Below, one piece after another: positions 9,035 through 18,128 of a stretch of 50,928 nucleotides of DNA; positions within the stretch are counted from its first letter, which is position 1; each line of letters begins with the position of its first letter. The position numbers were made by a program, and so were the translations under genes. The stretch is taken from positions 1-50,928 of the forward strand of contig CAWVWF010000004.1 in assembly GCA_963933885.1 (NCBI GenBank), in the 5' to 3' direction. This stretch comes from CAWVWF01 sp963933885. Its GTDB lineage: Bacteria; Bacteroidota; Bacteroidia; Flavobacteriales_C; GCA-002722245. The notes below the pieces were generated by a model. It made no database searches and had not been told where the DNA came from. It worked only from the letters and a program-made list of their open reading frames with translations.

Positions 9035-9115
9035 TAATACAGTAGCTCTTCACTACGGGAATCACCCTTAAAAAGTTCTTTTTTTTTGTAACCGAGTTTT
9101 AATAATACCGTAGCT
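9035..9115. repeat. 13-bp direct repeat in divergent promoter region
   Basis: TAATACAGTAGCT at 9035-9047 and TAATACCGTAGCT at 9103-9115 match at 12 of 13 positions, in the same orientation, 68 bases apart. They lie in the 134-base region between the T9SS beta-helix gene (start 9018, minus) and the propeller/SpoIIE gene (start 9153, plus). No clear TAnnTTTG box was seen here. A binding site for a shared regulator is possible, but this is inference. Confidence 0.35.
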
Positions 9116-9152
9116 AGTAAATCGCTAGTACAAATTACCAACCAAAAAGAGT

Positions 9153-12100
9153 TTGGAACAAAAACAAAAAACTAAATCATTTATAAAAAGCATCCTTATT
9201 ATAGGGTTAGTTATTTTAACTAGCACCGTTGTTTCTGCCCAAAAATTCCCTTTTAAAAACTACACAGTCAATGAAGGTTTAAGTACCAATAAAATCATTG
9301 CTATTTACCAGAAAAAGAACAATGAACTTTGGTTAGGAAGTACTGAAGGAATTAACATTTTCGACGGAAACTCTTTTAGATCTTCTAATTCTTTATTTAA
9401 ACTTCCACACAGAACAGTATATGACATAACGGAAATTGATCATAAAACATACATTTCAACCAATGGAGGTTTATGTATATATGATGGGAAAGACACGATA
9501 GTTTATAGAGTAGCAAATGGGTTAAAGCACAACAGGGTATTTAAGACGTTTGAAGATAGCGACGGTGTAATTTGGATTGCCACTCAACAAGGAGTTCATA
9601 TTCTCAAGAATAAAATCACAAACGTAGATATTCATCCTGTGATTAACAATGAAGCAATCTATAACATCTTTGAAGATAATCAAGGAGCATTATGGTTTTG
9701 CTCAAATAAAAGTGGTGTAATTAGGTACTATAAAAACGAAACAACTCAGTTTTTAAATAATCAGTATCCTCATAGTTTTGTTGGTGGAGTTCTGCAATTC
9801 AACGATTCCACGGTATGGGCTGTAACTAGATCAGGCCTATATTCAATCAGTGGAGACCATGTAATTAAAGTTAAAACTGGAGCAGGTAATGAAACAAACT
9901 TTTATGATATAAAAAAAAGTAAAAATGGAGATATTTGGTTGGCCAGTAACGATGGAGTATTTGTTTACCGAAACAATAAATTCAGAGTTTTCACCACTGA
10001 AAATGGTTTGATAAATAATACAATTCTAAAAATATTTGAAGACAACGAAAACTCAATGTGGTTCGCTTCACCTGGCAACGGTGTTTCACAACTAATTAAT
10101 GAAAAATTCAATTTATTTGATGCCTCAAGTCTTTATTACCCTAATGTGACAAGTATTATTCCTAAAAATGATAGTATACTATTCCTTGGTTGCGAAGACG
10201 GAATCATTAAATTCAACAGATTATCCAATAAAGCAGATACATTACCTGTTCCTAAAAACATTTTCTACAATGGTTTTTATGATCACAAAACTCAACAACT
10301 CATAATTGGTTGTAATGAAGGAACATTGATAATTGATGATGACGACAATAGCTTTAAACACAAAAGAATTCGTTCAATTACAAGTGAAGGAAGTTTAAGG
10401 AAATGTTGGGACGTTGCCCGCGATGATAATGGGAAATTATGGTTTGCAACCTCTGAAGGAGTTGGCCATTTAAAAGATAGTTTGGTTTCCTTCTATAAGT
10501 CTTCTGGAAACTATCACGAATTTGTTTTAGACATTCAAAAAGATAGCACCGGAAAACTATTTTTCGCTACGGAACTTGGATTGTCATATATAGAAGATGG
10601 TGAAATAGTAAATTACTCTAAAGAGAAAAACTTCCATAACAACAGAATAAGACAAATTGCATTAGATAACAATGGTTTGATGTGGTTTGTGGGAGACAAA
10701 GGACTTTACAAGCAAAGTGCTGATTCATTTCAAATAATTGATTACCACCATATTAAAAACGAATCTTTGCAATCAATAGTTTTTGATAATAACAATACGC
10801 TTTGGGCAGGTGTCTCAAATGGAATTATAAATTTCGATTTTAAAAACGAGAAACCAGATATTAGATTCTATTCGAAATCAGATGGATACTTAGGCGCAGA
10901 ATGTAATTTATTCTCTATTTTCTCTAGCAAAAACGGGAATATTTATTTCGGTACTGAAAACGGGCTAGTCAACTATCAACCTACAAGTCAAATAGATAAA
11001 AAGATTATTCCTGAGATAAATCTAAAAATGAATGTAATTGGTATTTCAAACTTAAATGAATATTCTGATTCAGTTAATAAAACGGATTTACCTACCAAAC
11101 TTCATTTACCTCGCAACAATAACAATATCTCTTTTTCATTTAATGTTGTTAGTTTACGATATGGAGAAACAATTAAATTTAGACATCAGTTAGTTGGATT
11201 AGAAAAAGAATGGAAGAATTCCAGTAACGTTTCTGAAATTGAATTCAATGAATTACCATTTGGATCTTACACATTTAAACTTAAAATTATTGATCACCCG
11301 AACCTTAAAGAATCGGAAGAGGTCTCAATTGAATTTACAATAGAAAAACCCTTTTACCTTCAGACTTGGTTCATCTTCATTTGTACTATTATTATTCTTA
11401 CATGGATATACTCCTATTACCTTATTCAAAAGAATGTTAAGCTATTAAACAGACAACAAGAAATCATTATCTCACAAAAAAACACTGTTGAGAAAACCAA
11501 TAAAGAAATTGTAGATAGTATTACTTATGCAAAGCGAATTCAAGATGCTATTTTACCGAATGACCGTTTCTTAAATGAAATTCTCAATGAATACTTCATC
11601 TTATACAGACCATGTAATATTGTTTCAGGTGATTTTTATTGGGTTGAAAAATTAGGCGATGAAATTGTATTTGCTGCCGCAGACTGCACAGGACATGGTG
11701 TCCCAGGCGCCATGGTTAGTTTAATGTGTAGTAATTTATTAAGGAAAGTTATTCTTGAAGAGCAATGTAGCGATCCTGGATTAGTACTTGATAAAGTATC
11801 AAAAGATCTTCTTAAACGATTAGACGGACAAGATGAAACTGTAAATGATGGTATGGATATAAGCTTATGTTTTTGGAATCCAAAAACTAATGAACTCCGA
11901 TTTTCTGGTGCTAATAATCCGATGTTTTTAATTAGAGATGGAGAGCTTATAATTACAAAAGCAGATAAACAACCAATTGGATATTTTGAGGATAGAGTAC
12001 CATTTACAACTCATGAATCAGTTTTACAATCAGGAGATCAAATCATACTATTTTCTGATGGATATAAAGATCAATTTGGAGGGCCGAAAAACAAGAAATT

Positions 12101-12251
12101 CAGCTCTAAGCGTTTCAAACAATCATTAATAGATAATTCAAAATCAGATCTGAAATCTCAAAGACTTAATCTGAATAGTACGTTTAATGAATGGAAACAA
12201 GACGAAGAACAGATTGATGATATTTGTATTTTTTCAATTAGAATAAAATAA
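9153..12251 (+). CDS. Two-component-propeller sensor with SpoIIE/PP2C phosphatase output
   Basis: Membrane sensor of 1032 residues. It starts with TTG at 9153; the frame has a stop at 9126 and no ATG before the signal peptide (...TSTVVSA|Q), so TTG is required. About 600 residues of periplasmic beta-propeller repeats follow ('NEGLSTNKI', repeated 'D..G.LWFA/W' blades), then a Y_Y_Y-type beta sandwich ('FRHQLVGLEKEW'), one membrane helix at about 739-760, and a coiled-coil linker with 'SITYAKRIQDAILP'. The cytoplasmic PP2C-type SpoIIE phosphatase domain has G826-D827, D844-CTGHG and SDGYKD around D969, the metal-binding aspartates. It probably senses an extracellular signal and dephosphorylates an anti-sigma-antagonist-type partner; no such partner is in the window. 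Confidence 0.88.
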   Translation: MEQKQKTKSFIKSILIIGLVILTSTVVSAQKFPFKNYTVNEGLSTNKIIAIYQKKNNELWLGSTEGINIFDGNSFRSSNSLFKLPHRTVYDITEIDHKTYISTNGGLCIYDGKDTIVYRVANGLKHNRVFKTFEDSDGVIWIATQQGVHILKNKITNVDIHPVINNEAIYNIFEDNQGALWFCSNKSGVIRYYKNETTQFLNNQYPHSFVGGVLQFNDSTVWAVTRSGLYSISGDHVIKVKTGAGNETNFYDIKKSKNGDIWLASNDGVFVYRNNKFRVFTTENGLINNTILKIFEDNENSMWFASPGNGVSQLINEKFNLFDASSLYYPNVTSIIPKNDSILFLGCEDGIIKFNRLSNKADTLPVPKNIFYNGFYDHKTQQLIIGCNEGTLIIDDDDNSFKHKRIRSITSEGSLRKCWDVARDDNGKLWFATSEGVGHLKDSLVSFYKSSGNYHEFVLDIQKDSTGKLFFATELGLSYIEDGEIVNYSKEKNFHNNRIRQIALDNNGLMWFVGDKGLYKQSADSFQIIDYHHIKNESLQSIVFDNNNTLWAGVSNGIINFDFKNEKPDIRFYSKSDGYLGAECNLFSIFSSKNGNIYFGTENGLVNYQPTSQIDKKIIPEINLKMNVIGISNLNEYSDSVNKTDLPTKLHLPRNNNNISFSFNVVSLRYGETIKFRHQLVGLEKEWKNSSNVSEIEFNELPFGSYTFKLKIIDHPNLKESEEVSIEFTIEKPFYLQTWFIFICTIIILTWIYSYYLIQKNVKLLNRQQEIIISQKNTVEKTNKEIVDSITYAKRIQDAILPNDRFLNEILNEYFILYRPCNIVSGDFYWVEKLGDEIVFAAADCTGHGVPGAMVSLMCSNLLRKVILEEQCSDPGLVLDKVSKDLLKRLDGQDETVNDGMDISLCFWNPKTNELRFSGANNPMFLIRDGELIITKADKQPIGYFEDRVPFTTHESVLQSGDQIILFSDGYKDQFGGPKNKKFSSKRFKQSLIDNSKSDLKSQRLNLNSTFNEWKQDEEQIDDICIFSIRIK

Positions 12252-12327
12252 CTCGTAGTTAAATAAATACGTTACTTTTAAAAGCTAGAATTGATTCTCA
12301 GTTCTGGATTTTTTTATTTCCATTCTT

Positions 12328-14028
12328 GTGAAAAACATGAAATACGCTTTAGTTTTATCCTTAACAATCTGCATTACAATATCAAATGCTACAAATTATT
12401 TCGTATCATCGTCAATTGGAAACGATAGTTATAATGGTACTACTGAAATCACACCTTGGAAGACTATTGATAAGATCAATGCTTTCCAATTTTCACCAGG
12501 AGATTCTATTTTTTTAAAGGGAGGAGATTCATGGAGAGGTAGTTTAGTTCCTAAAAGTGGAAGTGTTTCGAACAACATCTATTATGGTGCATATTCAATA
12601 AATTCAAAACCTGTCATTCTAGGTTCTGTCTCATTTAATAATTCTAGTAAATGGATTAATAAATCTGGGAACTTATGGGAATGTGATACAATATTCGACA
12701 GCAGTATCTTAGATATAGGTAATATTATTTTAAATAACGCAGAGAAAATAGGAGTCAAAAAATGGGATGAAAATACGCTTCAAATTCAAAATAATTTTGT
12801 TTACAATACCACTTTAAATAAAATAACTATTTACTCTTTAGGTAATCCTGCTATTCTATATAACAGTATTGAACTAGCACTTAGAGAACACATCATTAAT
12901 TTCGAAAGTAAAAAGCACATTACATTTGAAAATATTGAACTGAAATATGGTTCTGCACATGGATTCGGAGGTGGAAATACAGAAGGTATAACAATTAGAA
13001 ATTGTGACATTTCATATATTGGTGGCGGAGAATTAAATCAAAATCAAAGAGAGAGATTCGGAAATGGAATAGAATTTTGGGGAGGCGCTACAAATAATAC
13101 AGTTGAAAGCTGTAAGATTTGGGAAATTTACGACACTGGATTATCTAATCAGAATCATTCAACAAAGGCAATCCAACATAATATTAAATACAGGAACAAC
13201 ATCATCTGGAACTGTGGCTTAGCATCATTTGAATATTGGAATAGACATATTGATTCAAAAACTTCAGAAATATATTTTGAAAACAATACTTGTTTATTTG
13301 CTGGAGAAGGTTGGGGGAGTCAACGTCCCGATCTTCGTGGAATCCACGTTTTAATCGATAACAATGAGGCAGAAACGGATACCATTTACATCCGAAACAA
13401 CATATTCTATAGTGCTACAAGACAAATTTACACAGTAGAAAACAGTTTTGATGGTTTTATAAAACTGGATTACAATACAGTTTATCAGCCTAATCCTTCA
13501 GATACGCTTTACGCTTCATTTCCAGTTGTGACTCAATTCACGATTTCTCAATTCAATGATTTCCAAAACGCTACTGGAAAAGCCTCGCATTCCTTTGTAA
13601 GCGACCCATTATTTGTAGACATAAACAATTTAAATTTTCAATTAAGTTCAAATTCTCCATGTATTAATACTGGATTAACAACAGATTTAAATCATGATTT
13701 CTCAGGTGAATCAAGACCAAATCAGTCAGGTTATGATATCGGTGCGTATGAATTTTCTCAACTTACTTCAACAAACGATTTCAAATTAGATTTTAACATC
13801 TACCCAAATCCTGCCACTAAAACGTTAAGAATTTCAAACGCTAACTTATCAAACGAACCATTACAAGTGCAAATAATTAATTCTAATGGACAAGAAGTGT
13901 TATCAAATCAAACCTTTCAAAATGATGAATCAATTAACTTAGAAAGCCTACAAACAGGGTTGTATCTAATTAGAATAAAACACAACTCACAAACTAAGTA
14001 TGCAGGAAGAGTTGTAATATATAAATGA
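12328..14028 (+). CDS. T9SS-targeted right-handed beta-helix protein
   Basis: Secreted protein of up to 566 residues. The frame can start at GTG 12328 or at ATG 12337 (three codons later); both leave a good signal peptide ending near ...ITISNA. The mature part begins 'NYFVSSSIGNDSYNGT..PWKTIDKIN', the standard opening of pectate-lyase-like parallel beta-helix proteins, with 'GDSIFLKGGDSW' and repeated 'ITIRNCDI', 'IYFENNT', 'IYIRNNIF' coils. 'SRPNQSGYDIGAYEF' (about 465-480) closes the helix as in choice-of-anchor Q-type proteins. A T9SS type A sorting domain (IYPNPATKTLRI ... QTGLYLIRI) forms the last 80 residues. It lies 76 bases downstream of the propeller sensor on the same strand. Substrate is unknown; polysaccharide binding or lysis is only a guess. 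Confidence 0.85.
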   Translation: MKNMKYALVLSLTICITISNATNYFVSSSIGNDSYNGTTEITPWKTIDKINAFQFSPGDSIFLKGGDSWRGSLVPKSGSVSNNIYYGAYSINSKPVILGSVSFNNSSKWINKSGNLWECDTIFDSSILDIGNIILNNAEKIGVKKWDENTLQIQNNFVYNTTLNKITIYSLGNPAILYNSIELALREHIINFESKKHITFENIELKYGSAHGFGGGNTEGITIRNCDISYIGGGELNQNQRERFGNGIEFWGGATNNTVESCKIWEIYDTGLSNQNHSTKAIQHNIKYRNNIIWNCGLASFEYWNRHIDSKTSEIYFENNTCLFAGEGWGSQRPDLRGIHVLIDNNEAETDTIYIRNNIFYSATRQIYTVENSFDGFIKLDYNTVYQPNPSDTLYASFPVVTQFTISQFNDFQNATGKASHSFVSDPLFVDINNLNFQLSSNSPCINTGLTTDLNHDFSGESRPNQSGYDIGAYEFSQLTSTNDFKLDFNIYPNPATKTLRISNANLSNEPLQVQIINSNGQEVLSNQTFQNDESINLESLQTGLYLIRIKHNSQTKYAGRVVIYK

Positions 14029-14061
14029 GAACTATTCAAGATTTCACTTTATAAGTAAGTC

Positions 14062-14571
14062 TTATAAGCCTCCATCAATTTTTAATAGAACCTCATTGAT
14101 ATTACTCAGAATTGATTTTCGAATGATGTACAAAAAATAACGGCTAAATATTTTTGTTTTATTATCTAGAGTCATAGCACATATTACAAAAGTTCCAGCT
14201 TCTTGCTCTTCAATATTAAATAAAATCTGACCTCTTTTTGATTTACCATAGTGAAAATCATAAGTCAAGGTATGATTTTCATCTGAATCTATTAAAGTAA
14301 GAGAACCATCTTTGATTTCTTTAATTTTACTTTTCCAGCTATACTTCGCTCCAATACCTTTTGAAACTTCAGAAACTGTTACATCCATAGACTTATCTTC
14401 ATTCCAGATAGCCCATTCATTCCAGTGACTAAAATCTTCTATTCTTTTGTAAAGATCTATGGCGTTACCACTCATATTCAAAGAGTTCGCTAGTGTTACT
14501 GTTGAAGGCAAAAACAATCCGATTACTATATAAGAAAAGATCAGAACTAATATGACTATCAACCAAACCAC
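14062..14571 (-). CDS. SRPBCC/polyketide-cyclase-like membrane-anchored protein
   Basis: Protein of 169 residues with one N-terminal membrane helix (about 2-22) followed by a START-like SRPBCC domain: 'ALYKR..DFSHWNEWA.W' type sequence (here 'IDLYKRIEDFSHWNEWAIW'), 'GIGAKYSWKSK' and a C-terminal long helix. This matches the Polyketide_cyc2-like proteins common in Bacteroidetes, which bind hydrophobic ligands of unknown nature. It starts with GTG at 14571, 3 bases after the stop of the LD-carboxypeptidase gene, so it is the last gene of that minus-strand run. No catalytic residues are evident. Confidence 0.7.
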   Translation of the reverse strand: MVWLIVILVLIFSYIVIGLFLPSTVTLANSLNMSGNAIDLYKRIEDFSHWNEWAIWNEDKSMDVTVSEVSKGIGAKYSWKSKIKEIKDGSLTLIDSDENHTLTYDFHYGKSKRGQILFNIEEQEAGTFVICAMTLDNKTKIFSRYFLYIIRKSILSNINEVLLKIDGGL

Positions 14572-14574
14572 AGA

Positions 14575-15483
14575 TTAATCTTTTTTGAGATTTAAATTAA
14601 GAACATTATTATCCACCACCATATTAACTTTCTCCCCCAAAATCAGCGCTTTATTATCATTAATATGACCTGCAGGAAAACCAGTGAAAATTGGGATATC
14701 TAAATGCTTAACATAATCAAACACCATTTCTTCAACAGTTTTACCAAAAGGTACAGTACCATCTTTCATATCTGAAAAACTTCCGATTATAACACCTGCT
14801 AAATTTTCAAAGTACTTATTCCGCTTTAGGTTTTGCAACATTCTATCCGTAGCATATAGGTATTCACACAAATCTTCTAAAAATAATATTTTCCCCGAAG
14901 TATCAATACTAGATTCACTTCCACAATTACTATATAAAATTGAAAGGTTCCCCCCTACTATTTCTGCAGTTGCCTCACCGGTTTTACATAAATCATTATA
15001 TGTTGAGGACTCATTATATTCCATAACCTCATCCATTAAAACTGATTTCAATGAATTGATGCTTTCTTCCGAATTACTTGGGAAAAAGACAGGCATTGTA
15101 GCGTGAAGTGTAGGTATACTATAATTATTATGAATATGTGAATGAAAAGTAGTTACATCACTAAAGCCTATTATCCATTTTGGGTGCTCCTTGAAAGAAG
15201 AGAAATCTATATCATCTATAATTCTAACAGAACCATATCCACCTCTTGCTGATATAATAGCTTTAATTTCAGGATCATCAATCATCGATTGAATATTGTT
15301 CTTCCTCATCTCATCATTCCCTCCGAACTGATTCCAATCTGCTCCAATTGTTTGTCCTACTACAACCTCTAAACCCCAACTTTTAAACACAGAAATTGAA
15401 CTTTGAATTTCTGAAAAAGAAATTTTCTTTGCAAAAGCTGCAATACCAATCTTATCTCCTGATTTAAGTTTCGGTGGTAACAT
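14575..15483 (-). CDS. ldcA: LD-carboxypeptidase (S66 family)
   Basis: Serine peptidase of 302 residues, normal for S66 (muramoyltetrapeptide carboxypeptidase). It removes the terminal D-Ala from murein tetrapeptides during cell-wall recycling. The N terminus 'LPPKLKSGDKIGIAAFA' and 'ISARGGYGSVRIID' (77-90) are family blocks. The nucleophile is S108 in the elbow IGFSDVT; a glutamate in 'LFLEDLCEYLY' and the histidine in 'GFPAGHINDN' complete the Ser-Glu-His triad. No signal peptide, so it is cytoplasmic. It sits 77 bases after the LolC/E-like permease gene on the same strand. A TATCTTTA box lies 5 bases before its ATG, a weak near-leaderless promoter candidate. Confidence 0.92.
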   Translation of the reverse strand: MLPPKLKSGDKIGIAAFAKKISFSEIQSSISVFKSWGLEVVVGQTIGADWNQFGGNDEMRKNNIQSMIDDPEIKAIISARGGYGSVRIIDDIDFSSFKEHPKWIIGFSDVTTFHSHIHNNYSIPTLHATMPVFFPSNSEESINSLKSVLMDEVMEYNESSTYNDLCKTGEATAEIVGGNLSILYSNCGSESSIDTSGKILFLEDLCEYLYATDRMLQNLKRNKYFENLAGVIIGSFSDMKDGTVPFGKTVEEMVFDYVKHLDIPIFTGFPAGHINDNKALILGEKVNMVVDNNVLNLNLKKD

Positions 15484-15560
15484 AATACTAAAGATAATTA
15501 TGCAACCGAAAGAAAATGGGATTACCCTGTATACTTGCTAACAAACTAGGTTTTAATAAC

Positions 15561-16751
15561 CTATTTGATTCGTCTAATTGGAACTATAGATGCTAAGCCT
15601 CCAATGGTACTCACAACGCCTAGTATTATTAAGACATCCATAAATTGAACTTCGAAAGGGAAACACTCCAACCTACCTCCTGATCCATATGCGAAGAAAC
15701 AAAACTCCCATTGAGCTACTATCAATAAATACCCAATAAATAAACCTATAAAGGCTCCAGAAAACGTAATCAACATTCCTTCTATCCAAAAAATAGATCG
15801 AACCATTTTTAAAGACGCTCCCATACTTTGCAAAACAAAAATGTCTTTCGTTTTGTCGATTACTAACATCGTTAATGAACCAATCACATTAAAAATCGCT
15901 AGGATAATTACTAGCGTTAAAATCAAGAGTGTAATCCACTTCTCTGCGTTTATAGATTTGAATAAGAATTCGTTTTGCTCAAATCGTGTTTTAACTGAGA
16001 AGTTCTTACTTAACAAGGTTTTAATCTTCAACTGTACGAGCTCTACATCAACTAAACTATCGATGCCAATTTCGATGGTATTAATCCGATCTGTAATTCC
16101 TAATAGTTTCTGTGCATTATCAATAGAAACGATGATGTACTTTCTATTGAAATCAGAATTAATATCAAATAAACCTCGAGGTAAAGATGCTGATTCTCTG
16201 AATAATTCCCCTGGTCCTACAGACGATCCTACCAAGTTTGGAATATACATCCTAATCGGATAATTCGCATCAGTGTTTATTCCAAGCTTCATTGCCAAAT
16301 CAAAACCTAAAACACATTCCTGTGATCCTCCAACGAATGGTCCATAATAACCATCAATGATAGACTTATTTATATCCGTCATTTTAGCAAAATCATTAGT
16401 TACCCCTTTTACAGTAGCAACTTCTTGATTTTCACCATATTTTAATAACGTAGTTTCTTCAATAGACTGAACAATAAATTGAACCCCTTCTATTTTTGAA
16501 ATTTCTTGAAAAGGAATTGAATCTGGATTAAAACGATTTCCTGTTACCTCTTCAATTTTTAAATCAGGATCAAAATTAGTGTACAGGTCCATCACTGAAG
16601 ATGACAATCCATTCATTGCTGATAAAATCAGAATAAGCGAACCCGATACAATAGCAACAACGGCTACCGATATTTTGGTAATCCAATTAATTACATTGTT
16701 ACTTTTTCGAGAAAATAAATACCGAAGTGCTATGAAAAACTGAAATTTCAA
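15561..16751 (-). CDS. FtsX-like ABC permease (LolC/LolE type)
   Basis: Inner-membrane permease of 396 residues with the MacB/FtsX topology: one helix at about 25-50, a large periplasmic domain, and three helices in the last 125 residues. The start 'FFIALRYLFSRKSNNVINWITKISV' matches LolC/LolE-like proteins of Bacteroidetes, which extract lipoproteins for transfer to the outer membrane with a LolD ATPase. LolD is not in the window. The only suitable start is TTG at 16751, 1 base after the rbfA stop; no ATG lies upstream of the conserved N terminus. Translational coupling to rbfA is likely. Function in lipoprotein release is family-based. Confidence 0.85.
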   Translation of the reverse strand: MKFQFFIALRYLFSRKSNNVINWITKISVAVVAIVSGSLILILSAMNGLSSSVMDLYTNFDPDLKIEEVTGNRFNPDSIPFQEISKIEGVQFIVQSIEETTLLKYGENQEVATVKGVTNDFAKMTDINKSIIDGYYGPFVGGSQECVLGFDLAMKLGINTDANYPIRMYIPNLVGSSVGPGELFRESASLPRGLFDINSDFNRKYIIVSIDNAQKLLGITDRINTIEIGIDSLVDVELVQLKIKTLLSKNFSVKTRFEQNEFLFKSINAEKWITLLILTLVIILAIFNVIGSLTMLVIDKTKDIFVLQSMGASLKMVRSIFWIEGMLITFSGAFIGLFIGYLLIVAQWEFCFFAYGSGGRLECFPFEVQFMDVLIILGVVSTIGGLASIVPIRRIK

Positions 16752-16752
16752 A

Positions 16753-17088
16753 TTACTTCTTCAATAGATTATCAATCTCTTCGTAATAATCTAAAGAATC
16801 ATCAATATAAAACTGGAAAGCAGGAACCTTTCTCATTTGATGTCTTACTTGCTTAGCAACAATATGTCTAATTTCTTTACTCTGCTTATTAATATGCTGA
16901 ATAACCTCCTCACCGTTTGTACCTAAAATACTTAGGTAAACTTTAGCAAAAGACATATCTGTTGTTACCCTAACCACAGTAACTGTAATAAAAGCACCGC
17001 CAAACATTGATTTAGATTCACGCTGAAACAATGTAGCTAAATCTTGTTTTAGCACATTTCCTACCTTTTGTTGTCTTCTTGTTTCCAT
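16753..17088 (-). CDS. rbfA: Ribosome-binding factor A
   Basis: Protein of 111 residues, the standard RbfA size. It binds the 30S subunit and helps late 16S rRNA maturation, including at low temperature. The KH-like domain shows 'RQQKVGNVLKQDLATLFQRE', the central 'ITVTVVRVTTDMSFAKVYLSI' strand-helix region, and 'LRHxVAxxVxxRxxPxLxFxxDDS'-type C terminus (here 'IRHIVAKQVRHQMRKVPAF' then 'YIDDSLD'). It is the first gene of the minus-strand run with the LolC/E-like permease 1 base behind. It is divergent from exbB; an 8-bp inverted repeat lies 24 bases upstream of its ATG. Confidence 0.95.
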   Translation of the reverse strand: METRRQQKVGNVLKQDLATLFQRESKSMFGGAFITVTVVRVTTDMSFAKVYLSILGTNGEEVIQHINKQSKEIRHIVAKQVRHQMRKVPAFQFYIDDSLDYYEEIDNLLKK

Positions 17089-17112
17089 ATTTATCTAACT
17101 AAATGTTTTTTT

Positions 17113-17132
17113 AACCTAATTAAGATTAGGTT
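17113..17132. repeat. Inverted repeat in rbfA/exbB divergent region
   Basis: AACCTAAT (17113-17120), loop TAAG, ATTAGGTT (17125-17132): a perfect 8-bp inverted repeat. No T-run follows directly on either strand, so it is not an intrinsic terminator. It could be an operator or an mRNA 5' hairpin of the rbfA transcript. Function is unknown. Confidence 0.4.
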
Positions 17133-17285
17133 TACTTATTTTTACAGAAATGATATTAAAAAACCATTTGTGTAATAACACCACAAGTACAAAAATAATT
17201 TTTTAATTTCGTGTTCGAAAGAAATTATTAAAAAAGCACAATATTTATTACAAACATACTTTTATTAAAAGTAAAATTTAACACA

Positions 17286-18110
17286 ATGAAAAAACTAATT
17301 TCTACATTAACATTCTCTTTAGTCTTAATGTTAGGTTTATTATCACCTCAATTAGCTAAAGCAGATACAATTACTAACTCTTCTGTTGTAACAGCAACTG
17401 CTACAACAACATTAAGTGTTGACAAAATCGAAATTGAAGAGATTCCTGTCGCAAAAACTGATATTGGAGAAAATGAAGCTCCAGGTTTTACGCAAGTAAT
17501 TAAGCAGCGTTTTATTGAAGGTGGAGTTGAATTCATGATTTCGGTTTTACTTTGTTTAATTCTAGGAATTGCAATATCAATTGAAAGAATTATCTACTTA
17601 AGTTTATCTACTGTTAATACAAATCAGCTCTTACAACAAGTTGAAGAAGCTTTATCATCAGGAGGAATAGAAGCAGCTAAGGAAGTTTGTAGAAATACAA
17701 GAGGACCAGTTGCATCAATTTTTTATGATGGATTAACAAGAGCAGATGAAGGAATTGTTCAGGTTGAGAAAGCCGTTATTGCAGGAGGATCTGTTCAAAT
17801 GGGGTTAATGGAGAAAGGAATTTCTTGGATTTCATTATTTATAGCGCTTGCTCCAATGTTAGGTTTCTTAGGAACTGTATTAGGTATGATTAACGCATTT
17901 GATTCCATCGCTGAAGCAGGAACAGTTGAACCAGCTTTAATGGCCGGAGATATTAAGATGGCTTTAATTACTACAGTAGCAGGTTTAATTGTAGCAATAT
18001 TCTTACAAGTTTTTTACAATATCATTATATCAAAAATTGATAATTTGGTTAACGCTATGGAGAATGCCTCAAATGTATTTGTGAAAATTGTTCAACAAAA
18101 AATAGCTTAA
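17286..18110 (+). CDS. exbB: ExbB/TolQ/MotA-type proton channel protein
   Basis: Inner-membrane protein of 274 residues. A cleavable signal (to about A26) is followed by a periplasmic stretch of about 50 residues and three helices at about 81-104, 178-204 and 224-249, the ExbB topology. The block 'APMLGFLGTVLGMINAF' (189-205) and 'ALITTVAGLIVAI' (226-238) are the pore-lining signatures. With the ExbD proteins downstream it would use proton motive force to energise TonB-dependent outer-membrane transport or a related task. It is the first gene of a four-gene plus-strand operon (gaps 18, 3 and 6 bases). Confidence 0.92.
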   Translation: MKKLISTLTFSLVLMLGLLSPQLAKADTITNSSVVTATATTTLSVDKIEIEEIPVAKTDIGENEAPGFTQVIKQRFIEGGVEFMISVLLCLILGIAISIERIIYLSLSTVNTNQLLQQVEEALSSGGIEAAKEVCRNTRGPVASIFYDGLTRADEGIVQVEKAVIAGGSVQMGLMEKGISWISLFIALAPMLGFLGTVLGMINAFDSIAEAGTVEPALMAGDIKMALITTVAGLIVAIFLQVFYNIIISKIDNLVNAMENASNVFVKIVQQKIA

Positions 18111-18128
18111 TCTATAATTACTATCATT

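Noticed and set aside
14050..14066. Inverted repeat TATAAG-TAAGT-CTTATA between two convergent genes
   Set aside because: Only six AT-rich pairs and no T-run, so not accepted as a terminator.
17203..17210. TAATTTCG as a promoter box for exbB
   Set aside because: One mismatch in the TTTG part and the nearest upstream TTTG is 33 bases away, too far.
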